Assembly (NCBI GenBank): GCA_963731615.1
Contig: CAVSWD010000008.1
Location: 541,343 to 605,342 of the forward strand
Direction of reading: 5' to 3'
DNA length: 64,000 nt
Source: Gaiellasilicea sp963731615
GTDB lineage: Bacteria > Actinomycetota > Thermoleophilia > Gaiellales > Gaiellaceae
The number at the start of each line of letters is the position of its first letter. The first letter of the stretch is position 1. Below are positions 1-7,406 of the stretch, in pieces. The notes beneath the pieces were generated by a model. It saw only the letters and a program-made list of their open reading frames with translations. It was not told the DNA's origin and did not search any database. Made by a program: the position numbers and the translations under genes.

Positions 1-545
1 CAATGTCCGACTTCCTCGCGGGCCACACACACGGAGCGCTCAACGTGCCCGTCTCGGGCAGCTCGTTCGCCACCAAGGCGGGCTTCCTGCTCGACCCCGA
101 GCAGCGGATCGTTGTCCAATCTGACAACAGCGTCGACGCCGAACGGGCCATTCGCGGCCTGCGCTCGGTCGGGTTTCTCGAGCTCGAGGGCTACTCGCTC
201 GGCGCCGGGGCGGAGCGGATCGAGCCGGTTGGCCTCGACGAGCTCGACCTGCTGCTCGAGCAGGGCGCCGATGTCATCGACGTCCGCGAGCGCGACGAGC
301 GCGACACCGGTTACATCGCGGGGAGCCGCAACATCCCCTACCGGCTACTGCCGATCTCCGCCGGCGAGCTGGCGACCGATCGCCCCGTCGTGACGATCTG
401 CGAGTCGGGCGCCCGCGCCGGCATCGCGGCGTCGATCCTCGCGGCCAGGGGCGTCGACGCCCGTCCGGTGCTCGAAGGCGGCGTCACGGCCTGGGTCGCC
501 CGCGGCGGCCCAGTCGTCGAGTTCCGCCGCTGCGGCGGCTCGTAA
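1..545 (+). CDS. Rhodanese-domain protein, 5'-truncated (probable MBL-rhodanese)
   Basis: The gene runs in from outside the window. What remains reads as the tail of one rhodanese domain (GHTHGALNVPVSGSSFATKA) followed by a second, complete rhodanese domain over roughly the last 110 residues. The second domain has the usual DVRERDE segment and an active-site loop TICESGARAG, whose Cys would carry the persulfide. Two rhodanese domains in tandem with this first-domain wording are typical of metallo-beta-lactamase/rhodanese fusion proteins of the persulfide dioxygenase type. The MBL part would lie upstream and is not seen, so that assignment is inference. The Met at position 3 is internal and unlikely to be the real start. 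Its 3' end faces the convergent cyclase gene, only 6 bases away. Confidence 0.8.
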   Translation, partial: MSDFLAGHTHGALNVPVSGSSFATKAGFLLDPEQRIVVQSDNSVDAERAIRGLRSVGFLELEGYSLGAGAERIEPVGLDELDLLLEQGADVIDVRERDERDTGYIAGSRNIPYRLLPISAGELATDRPVVTICESGARAGIAASILAARGVDARPVLEGGVTAWVARGGPVVEFRRCGGS

Positions 546-551
546 CCTGCG

Positions 552-3500
552 CTACGCCGTCTTCGTGCGCAGCGCCTCGGCCTCACCGACGTGACGCTTC
601 GCCCCGACTCCGCGGTAGAACACAAGCGCGCGCTCGAGCTGCTCTTCGCCCCCAGCGCGATCGCCTGCTGCGATCAACGTCTCCGCCGCGCGGAGCCGCG
701 CGAACGCCTCCGCGGTCGGGTGCGGGAGTGCCGCGTAACGCTCGGCGGCCGTCAACCAGTCCTTCGCGAAACCGGCCTCGAGTGCCTCGGTCCATGGCGT
801 GGGCGGTCCCCGCACGATCTCGCTGACGACGATCGTCTTGCCCAGTCGGCCGAGGAGCCACGGCGCCTCGGGCGGCGCGTCCGACCAGAATGCGCGGCCG
901 TCGACCAGCAACTCGTCGACGAGCTCTTCCGCCTCGCGCCGACGACCAGCGTGGAAGAGAACGGCGGCGCGGCAGAATAGCGCCGGGTGGAGCAGTTGCG
1001 GGTCTTTCGCTTCTCTTGCCAGCGCGAGGCTGCGCTCGCTCTGCTCGAGGGCCGTCGCGAGATCCGCCCGAGGGAGAGCGATCTCGGCGCGAACGCTCGC
1101 TACCACGGAGTCGAGGTAGTGCGGGGCGCTCTCGCTCTGGCGGAGAAAGGCGTCGGCCGCAGCAGCTGCCTCGTCCCAGTCACCGGCGATGAAGAGGTGG
1201 TCGAGCAGCTGGGCCTTGCACCACCGGCTTCCGGAGCGGATGCCGAACCGCTCGGCCGTCCGTTGGGCGTCCTCGAAGAGGCTGCGCGCGCGAGTGACGT
1301 CGCCGCTGCGGTGGTACACCTCGGCGAGATTGTTGGTGATGTTGACCTGAAGGCCCGGCCGGTCGATCGCGCTCGCAAGCGCGAGTCCTTGCTCGAGGTT
1401 CTCGATTCCCTCCCAGTCGCCGCGGTTCGTCCTGGCGAGGCCGATCGTCGTCAGCGCAGCAGCACGGATGTCGTCGAGGCCGAGCCTCTCGGCGAGCACG
1501 CGCGCCTCATTTCCGAGCCGCAACGCCTCGTCGTCCGCATTCGTGATCACCGCGTTTCGAGCCGCCTGGGCCAGGACGTCCACCTTCGTCCGGGACGGTG
1601 GCCCAGCGGCGACGAGCGCGAGCGCCCCGTCGAGGTGTGCCCGCGCAGAGTCGGTCCGTCCCGCGAACCAGTCACGCCGGAAGAGCAGCAGCTCCGCCGC
1701 CGCCGCATGTTCCGGATCGCCGCGCTCCAGAAAGCCCGCCGCGGCTTGCTCGAGGACGGTCAGGTCGCCCGATCCCGTCATGAAACGCGACGCGCCGAGC
1801 GCGAGCAACAGGCGCGGATACGACGGAGCCTCCGCCGGCGTCAGCTCGAGCGCCTGCTCGAGGTAAGCGACGGAGGCCACGTAGGCGTTCAGCGACCGCG
1901 CGCGCTCCCCCGCACGGAGCAGAGCCGACGCGGCGCGAACCGTCAGAGCGGTGATGTCTCGACCGGAAGCACGCGCGAGCTCGAGCGCCTGCAGGCAGTG
2001 ATGAGCGACGAGCTCCGCGTGGTCGTCCTCGCGGCCCAGCGACTCGATCCACGTTGACGCACGCTCGTGCTTCTCGGCGCGGGCGGCGCGCGGGATCTGC
2101 GCATAGGCGACATCGCGCACGAGCACGTGTCGAAACGAGAGCTCGGCCTCGCCCGCGATCGACGGCCGCCGCTCGCGCCTGATGAACTCCTTGCGCTCGA
2201 GCGAGTGCAGGAGGGCATCACGGTGCTCGTGGTCGCCGAGAGCACCGGCCCAGAAGACCTTCCCGAGTACGGCCGCGTCCTGGAGAAGCGCCTTCTCCGC
2301 TCCGGGAAGCCCATCGAGCCGCGCGGCGATGATCCCGTGAACCGTCTCCGGCAAAGCCAGGTCGTCGACCGAGCCGCGCTCGAGGTAGAGACGGGCGTAC
2401 TGCTCGGCGTAGAGAGGGTTGCCGCCCACCCGCTCGAGCAGCGTCAGCTGCGTCTCCGCGGGCAGGACCGCCTGCTCGAGCACGGCGGCGATGACCCGCG
2501 CAGCATCGTCGTCGGCGAGCGGCGGCAGCGCCAGCGTGAACGCGTTCAGCTTGCCGCCGCCCCAGTCGGGACGGCGCTCGAGTAGCTCAGGCCGCGCCAG
2601 GCAGACGACGAGCAGCGCAACGCCGGCCGACCACTCGACGAGATGGTCGACGAAGTCGAGGAGCGTGTCGTCCGCCCAGTGCATGTCCTCGAAGACAAGG
2701 ATCAGAGGTCGCGAATCGGCGACTCCCTCGAGGAACCTCGTCCACGCAGCGAACGCCTCCTCCCGGCCCGGACCGGCGACCTCGCGCTCGCTGCCGAGGC
2801 CAACGAGATCGCGGACGTGCGACTCGACCCAGTCCGCTTCCTGCTCGGGTACGGCCGCCCGAACGGCGCGCGCGAGCTTCTCGAGCGACTGGTCGATCCC
2901 GTCGTCCTCGAGGATGCCCGCGTGGGCCTTGAAGATCTCTCCCAGCGCCCACAGGCTTACCCCCTGTCCGTAAGGAAGGCTGCGGCCTTGGCGCCAAGAG
3001 TAGGTGTCCGGCCTCGCGTCCACGGCGTCGAAGAGTTCGTAAACGAGGCGACTCTTACCGATTCCGGGCACGCCGACGAGCGTCACGAGCTGCGGCGTCT
3101 GCTGGGTGCAGGTTCGATCCAGAGCATCGAGGAGGAGATTCCGCTCCCGCTCGCGCCCGACGAGCGGCGTGCGCGCGCGCTGGACGACGTCGACGCCGAA
3201 CCGGGAGCGGGCACCAAGAGGCTGCCAGACGGGAATCGGCGCCGTCTTCCCCTTCGCCTCCACCGGCGACGCCTCTCGATACTCAATCGCATCCCTGGTC
3301 GCCCGGTAGGTGTGCTTCCCAACGAGGATCCCGTCTATCGGCGCGGCGGACTGCAAGCGTGCGGTCGTGTTGACGACGTCGCCGGAAGCCATTCCCTCTC
3401 CCTCCGACGGCCGCGCCCCCAGCGAGATCAGCGCCTCGCCTGTATTGACTGCGATCCGTACGTGCAGGTCGCCTTCGTCCGCCACCCAGTCGCGGATCGC

Positions 3501-3833
3501 CAGCGCCGCCCGCACTGCCCGCTCCGGGTCGTCCTCATGCGCCAGCGGTGCGCCAAAGAGCGCCATCACCGCGTCGCCGATGAACTTCTCCACCGTGCCG
3601 CCGAAGCGCTCCAACTCCGAACGCAGCCGCACGTAGTACGGCGACAGCAGCGCCCGCACGTCCTCCGGATCGAGTGTCTCCGCCCGCGAGGTGAATCCGA
3701 CCAGATCCGCGAAGAGCACCGTGACCACCTTTCGCTCCTCCCGTGCGTGCTCCGCGCTCAGCGGCGCGCCACAGCCGGCACAGAATGCGGCATCCGCCTC
3801 GGCCTCCCTGCCACAACGGTTACAGGTCGCCAC
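552..3833 (-). CDS. Class III nucleotide cyclase / AAA ATPase / TPR protein with N-terminal zinc ribbon
   Basis: A 1093-residue multidomain signalling protein. Residues 4-21 form a zinc ribbon (C4, C7, C18, C21). Residues about 34-210 are a class III cyclase domain: metal ligands D43 (FADLVGFT) and D87 (EKFIGDAV), a base-recognition Lys K83, and the VNTTARL segment that supplies the transition-state Asn and Arg. Lys at that position usually means ATP as substrate, so cAMP is the expected product (inference). Next comes an AAA/STAND-type ATPase with P-loop GVPGIGKS and Walker B LILVFEDMHWADD, then about 500 residues of helical TPR-like repeats. No membrane segment is evident. It is a paralogue of the gene at 7387-10644, which lacks the ribbon. 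Divergent from the subtilase at 3878, with 44 bases between them. Confidence 0.9.
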   Translation of the reverse strand: MATCNRCGREAEADAAFCAGCGAPLSAEHAREERKVVTVLFADLVGFTSRAETLDPEDVRALLSPYYVRLRSELERFGGTVEKFIGDAVMALFGAPLAHEDDPERAVRAALAIRDWVADEGDLHVRIAVNTGEALISLGARPSEGEGMASGDVVNTTARLQSAAPIDGILVGKHTYRATRDAIEYREASPVEAKGKTAPIPVWQPLGARSRFGVDVVQRARTPLVGRERERNLLLDALDRTCTQQTPQLVTLVGVPGIGKSRLVYELFDAVDARPDTYSWRQGRSLPYGQGVSLWALGEIFKAHAGILEDDGIDQSLEKLARAVRAAVPEQEADWVESHVRDLVGLGSEREVAGPGREEAFAAWTRFLEGVADSRPLILVFEDMHWADDTLLDFVDHLVEWSAGVALLVVCLARPELLERRPDWGGGKLNAFTLALPPLADDDAARVIAAVLEQAVLPAETQLTLLERVGGNPLYAEQYARLYLERGSVDDLALPETVHGIIAARLDGLPGAEKALLQDAAVLGKVFWAGALGDHEHRDALLHSLERKEFIRRERRPSIAGEAELSFRHVLVRDVAYAQIPRAARAEKHERASTWIESLGREDDHAELVAHHCLQALELARASGRDITALTVRAASALLRAGERARSLNAYVASVAYLEQALELTPAEAPSYPRLLLALGASRFMTGSGDLTVLEQAAAGFLERGDPEHAAAAELLLFRRDWFAGRTDSARAHLDGALALVAAGPPSRTKVDVLAQAARNAVITNADDEALRLGNEARVLAERLGLDDIRAAALTTIGLARTNRGDWEGIENLEQGLALASAIDRPGLQVNITNNLAEVYHRSGDVTRARSLFEDAQRTAERFGIRSGSRWCKAQLLDHLFIAGDWDEAAAAADAFLRQSESAPHYLDSVVASVRAEIALPRADLATALEQSERSLALAREAKDPQLLHPALFCRAAVLFHAGRRREAEELVDELLVDGRAFWSDAPPEAPWLLGRLGKTIVVSEIVRGPPTPWTEALEAGFAKDWLTAAERYAALPHPTAEAFARLRAAETLIAAGDRAGGEEQLERALVFYRGVGAKRHVGEAEALRTKTA

Positions 3834-3877
3834 CGTACGATCTTTACACGCTCGGTCCCAGGGATCACGATGGCCGG

Positions 3878-4714
3878 ATGGCCACGCCGAACGAGGAGGA
3901 GCTGCCCGCCTGGAGCCTGCCCGCGACCGCGCTCGACGCGATCCGCCTGTCGCCGACCTGGCCGGACCGGGTCGACCGCGAGTGGGCGTGGGGCGGCTCG
4001 ACCGGAAAGGGGGCAGTCGTCGCGGTCGTCGACAGTGGCATCGAGCCTGCGCACCGGCTCGTCGGGGCGGTGGACGAGGCGGTCGTCGTCACCGGAGCCG
4101 CGGGCGAGGAGCCGACGGTGGAGGAAGACGAGCAGGGCGACGTGTGCGGCCACGGGACCGCCTGCGCCGGGATCATCCGCTCGCTGGCGCCCGAGTGCCG
4201 GCTCGTCGGCGTCAGGGTGCTGGGCTCGGGCTGGACCGGAAGCGGCCGCCTGCTCGTGGCCGGGCTCCGCTGGGCGATCGACCGGGGCGTCGACGTGATC
4301 AACATGAGCCTCTCGACGACCAAGCGCGATCTCGCCGCGGTGCTGCACGAGCTCGCCGACACCGCGTACTTCAACCGCACGCTCGTCGTCGCGTCCGCCC
4401 ACAACATGCCGGTGGAGAGCTTTCCCTGGCGCTTCTCCTCCGTCCTCTCGGTCGGCAGCCACGAGCTCGACCAGGCGGAGACGTTCTTCTACAACCCGAC
4501 TCCGCCCGTGGAGTTCTTCGCGCGCGGCGTCGACGTCGAGGTGGCATGGCTCGGCGGCACGACGGTCCGCTCGACGGGGAACAGCTTTGCGACTCCACAC
4601 CTGTCCGGCCTCTGCGCCCTGATCCGCGCCAAGCATCCGGAGCTGACACCGTTCCAGGTCAAGAGCGTCCTCTATCTGACCGCCGACAACGTCCTGGAGG
4701 AGGCTCATGACTGA
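3878..4714 (+). CDS. S8 family serine peptidase (subtilase), no signal peptide
   Basis: A compact 278-residue subtilisin-like protease. The triad is D52 (VVDSGIE), H92 (GHGTACAGI) and S236 (GNSFATPHLSG); N176 (SAHN) sits where the oxyanion Asn is expected. There is no signal peptide, propeptide or membrane anchor, so the enzyme looks cytoplasmic and short for the family. I chose the ATG at 3878 because the conserved part begins just after it; the open frame extends upstream to 3743 but only as the antisense of the cyclase gene. The stop overlaps the start of the GAF gene (ATG at 4707), so the two are translationally coupled. A 53-residue peptide gene with a duplicated motif lies just downstream on the other strand and could be its substrate (inference). 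Confidence 0.9.
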   Translation: MATPNEEELPAWSLPATALDAIRLSPTWPDRVDREWAWGGSTGKGAVVAVVDSGIEPAHRLVGAVDEAVVVTGAAGEEPTVEEDEQGDVCGHGTACAGIIRSLAPECRLVGVRVLGSGWTGSGRLLVAGLRWAIDRGVDVINMSLSTTKRDLAAVLHELADTAYFNRTLVVASAHNMPVESFPWRFSSVLSVGSHELDQAETFFYNPTPPVEFFARGVDVEVAWLGGTTVRSTGNSFATPHLSGLCALIRAKHPELTPFQVKSVLYLTADNVLEEAHD

Positions 4715-5400
4715 CGACGAGCTGCGCGACGCCGTCGCCGCCGGCGTGCTCGCCGCGGAGGCCGGGCACCGGGAGCTGCTGCAGTCGATCGTCGAGGTCG
4801 CGCGGGCGATCTTCGGCGCCCGCGCGTCGTCGATCTTCCTGCTCGACGTGGAGGCGGACGAACTGGTCTTCGAGGCCGTCGCCGGCGAAGGCGCCTCCTC
4901 CCTGATCGGCCGGCGGCTGCCGTCGAGCACCGGGATCGCCGGCTGGGTGCTCGTCACCCGTCAGCCGCTCGTGCTCGACGATCTCGAGAGCGATCCGCGC
5001 TTTGCCCGCGACGTGGCCGAGGCGACGGGCTACGTGCCGAAGTCGCTGATGGCAGTGCCGCTCCTGCACGAGGAGGAGGTGCTCGGCGTCCTCCAGGTGC
5101 TCGACCGGCCGCAGCAGGAGCGTTTCTCGCTCGCCGAGATGGAGCTGCTCGGCCTCTTCGCGAACCAGGCGGCGATCGCACTCGACCTACTCGGCCGCGC
5201 GCGTCGCGCCCACGCCGTGGTGGCCGGGGAGTCGCCGCTGGCCGTCGTGGCCCGTCTCGCCGCCACACTGGACGCGCTCCCGGACGAGCGCCGCGCGGCC
5301 GGGCTCGCGCTCCTCGGCGCTCGAGCAGTCCTCACCGCTAGTGCGCCCCAGCTGCTCGGATGCCGGTGCTCTTGCGAGGGGATCGCTCGGGCGACCGTAA
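4707..5400 (+). CDS. GAF domain protein, probably frameshifted near 5310-5325
   Basis: Residues about 15-165 form one GAF domain (ASSIFLLDVEADELVFEAV ... GIAGWVLVTRQPLVLDDL ... MAVPLLHEEEVLGVLQVLD), a small-molecule sensor fold that often binds cyclic nucleotides, haem or other ligands. The ligand here cannot be read. It starts inside the end of the subtilase gene, so the two form an operon. As written, the frame stays open to 5663, but its last 85 residues are Ser-rich antisense of the peptide gene. Dropping one base near 5315 gives a natural C-terminus (ALSALEQSSPLVRP...) ending at the TAA at 5398-5400, just before a hairpin. I therefore annotate the end at 5400; 5663 is the literal alternative. 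Confidence 0.75.
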
Positions 5401-5416
5401 CGCAAAATAAGCGGAA

Positions 5417-5432
5417 GGCGGCTGTCGCCGCC
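5417..5432. terminator. Small GC hairpin between convergent GAF and peptide genes
   Basis: GGCGGC (5417-5422), a four-base loop TGTC, then GCCGCC (5427-5432). It lies between the proposed end of the GAF gene (5400) and the end of the minus-strand peptide gene (5462), where a terminator for both is expected. There is no clear T-run on either side. Confidence 0.4.
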
Positions 5433-5461
5433 CCCCGCAAGAACCTGCCGTCCGTCGTCGG

Positions 5462-5623
5462 CTACATGACCTTCTTGCGGCCGTGCAGCTCGACGTCGTC
5501 GTCGGACTCGTCGTCCTTCGTCGCTTCGTCGGTGGCCATGACCTTCTTGCGGCCGTGGGCCTCGACGTCCTCGTCCTCGGTGGCGCGACTTGTGGTGCTG
5601 GTGGTGCTGTCCTGTTCCGACAC
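5462..5623 (-). CDS. 53-residue peptide with duplicated DVExHGRKKVM motif
   Basis: A small acidic peptide gene. It starts with GTG at 5623, preceded by a strong GGAGG ribosome-binding site four bases upstream (on the minus strand), and ends with TAG. The peptide has a Ser/Thr-rich leader (residues 1-15), then two copies of a 13-residue motif: DEDVEAHGRKKVM (17-29) and DDDVELHGRKKVM (41-53), 11 of 13 identical and 24 residues apart; the second forms the exact C-terminus. There is no signal peptide or Cys. A conserved core repeated at fixed spacing, next to an intracellular protease operon, resembles a processed peptide precursor such as a RiPP, but I see no known modifying enzyme. Function unknown. 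A longer form starting with TTG at 5659 is possible but has no ribosome-binding site. Confidence 0.7.
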   Translation of the reverse strand: MSEQDSTTSTTSRATEDEDVEAHGRKKVMATDEATKDDESDDDVELHGRKKVM

Positions 5624-5732
5624 GAATCCTCCTTCGGATGGTGGCCTGCAGGTCGCCAACTAGACGGCCCCGGCGCCGGAATTCTTCCCTCGACATCTTC
5701 CCACTCGTGACGAGAATTGCAATGCTCGCACG

Positions 5733-7406
5733 GTGAACCGGCTGGCGAGTGCGGTGCGGGAGTCGCTCGGTGCGCTCGCGGACGTCTTCGCGAACCCGTC
5801 GCTGCGCCGGATTCAGATCGCGAACGCGAGCTCGATCGTCGGTGGCTGGGCGTATGTCGTCGCGCTCGCCGTCTTTGCCTACCGGGCCGACGGCGCCTAT
5901 GCGGTCGGACTGCTGGCAACGGTGCGCTGGCTCTGCGGCGGGATTGCGGCGCCGCTCGCAGGGGTGATCGGCGACCGCTATCTGCGCGTGCGCGTGATGA
6001 TCGCCTCGGATCTCGTCCGCGCAGCGCTGCTCGGCGCCATGGCGCTCGCTGTGCTCGCAGATGCCCCGCCGCTCTCCGTCTACGCCCTTGCAGTCGCGGC
6101 GACGCTCGCCGCGACACCGTTCGGGCCGGCGCAGGCGGCGCTCCTGCCACAGCTCGCCCGCTCGCCGGCCGAGCTCACGGCCGCGAATGCGAGCGCGGGG
6201 GCCGTCGACAACGTCGGCTCCTTCGTCGGCCCGGCGCTCGGCGGCCTGCTCGTCGCAGGCGCCGGGGTGGAAGCTGTTTTCGCGACCTCGGCTGCCCTCT
6301 ACCTCGGCTCGGCCCTGTTGATCGCCGGTCTCGGGCACCGGGAGCAGCGCGAGTCAGATTCAGACGATGAAGAGAACGAGGGTGACGCGGAGGACGGCGG
6401 CCTCGGCGCGGTTCTCGCCGGCTTCCGCACCCTCGCGCGCGCACCGCAGCTTCGGCTCGTCGTCGGCATCGTCGCAGTGCAGACGGTCGTCGACGGGGCA
6501 CTCGACGTTCTGATCGTCGTGCTGGCGCTGGAGACACTGGGGGCGGGCGCCGCCGGCCTCGGCTTGCTCAACTCGGCTGCAGGCGTCGGCGGCATCGCCG
6601 CGGCGCTCGTCGTCGGTGGTCTCGCTGCGCGCGGCCGGCTCGCGTCGAGCCTCGGCGTCGGCATCGTCCTCTGGGGGTTGCCGCTCGCCCTGATCGGCGT
6701 CTGGCCGGAGCAGGCCGTCGCGCTCGTCCTGCTCGCCGTCGTGGGAGCCGGCGGAACGGTCGTGGCGGTCGCAGGCGACACGCTGCTCCAGCGCGCAGCA
6801 CCGCCGGAACTGCTCGCGCGGGTCTTCGGAGCGATGGACGGGGTCATGCTCGTCGCCCTGGCCGTCGGCTCGCTCGCCGCACCGTTCCTCGTCTCCGCGA
6901 TCGGCGTGCGCGGGGCGCTGATCGCCACCGGCGCGTTGCTGCCTGTGCTCGCCGCGCTCACCTGGACCAGGCTCGTCGCGATCGACGCGGCCGCAGCCGT
7001 CCCGGACCGGCAGCTCGAGCTCCTGGAAGGGTCCCCGATCTTCGCCCCGCTGACGCCGGCGACTCTCGAGGCGCTCGCAATCCGGCTCGAGCTGCGCCGG
7101 CTCGACGCCGGGGACACCGTGTTCGCACAGGGCGACACGGGCGACCGGTTCTACCTCGTCGATTCAGGCCGGCTTACGGTCTCCGTGGACGGGGCCGCGG
7201 TTGCGGTGCTCGAGCCGGGCGAGTCGTTCGGCGAGATCGCGCTCCTGCGCGACCTGCCGCGGACGGCAACGGTGGCCGCGACGACGGACGCCGCCGTCTA
7301 CGCGCTCGAGCGGGACGCCTTCCTGGCAGCCGTTACGGGGCACGCGCAGAGCCACGCCGCAGCCGAGACGATCGTGACGAGCCGGCTCAGCCCGGCTGCG
7401 CTGTAG
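5733..7406 (+). CDS. MFS transporter with C-terminal cyclic-nucleotide-binding domain
   Basis: A 557-residue membrane protein. Residues about 15-415 are a major facilitator fold with roughly 11-12 hydrophobic segments and a long acidic cytoplasmic loop near residues 206-226 (ESDSDDEENEGDAEDGG). Residues about 428-550 are a Crp-type cyclic-nucleotide-binding domain; its phosphate-binding cassette reads GESFGEIALLRDLPRTATV, matching the consensus FGE-x-A-L-x(n)-R-T-A, including the Arg that holds the cyclic phosphate. Transport gated by cNMP is therefore plausible. The substrate is unknown. Start is GTG. It lies between two cyclase genes and overlaps the 3' end of the second by 20 bases (convergent). 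Confidence 0.88.
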   Translation: MNRLASAVRESLGALADVFANPSLRRIQIANASSIVGGWAYVVALAVFAYRADGAYAVGLLATVRWLCGGIAAPLAGVIGDRYLRVRVMIASDLVRAALLGAMALAVLADAPPLSVYALAVAATLAATPFGPAQAALLPQLARSPAELTAANASAGAVDNVGSFVGPALGGLLVAGAGVEAVFATSAALYLGSALLIAGLGHREQRESDSDDEENEGDAEDGGLGAVLAGFRTLARAPQLRLVVGIVAVQTVVDGALDVLIVVLALETLGAGAAGLGLLNSAAGVGGIAAALVVGGLAARGRLASSLGVGIVLWGLPLALIGVWPEQAVALVLLAVVGAGGTVVAVAGDTLLQRAAPPELLARVFGAMDGVMLVALAVGSLAAPFLVSAIGVRGALIATGALLPVLAALTWTRLVAIDAAAAVPDRQLELLEGSPIFAPLTPATLEALAIRLELRRLDAGDTVFAQGDTGDRFYLVDSGRLTVSVDGAAVAVLEPGESFGEIALLRDLPRTATVAATTDAAVYALERDAFLAAVTGHAQSHAAAETIVTSRLSPAAL

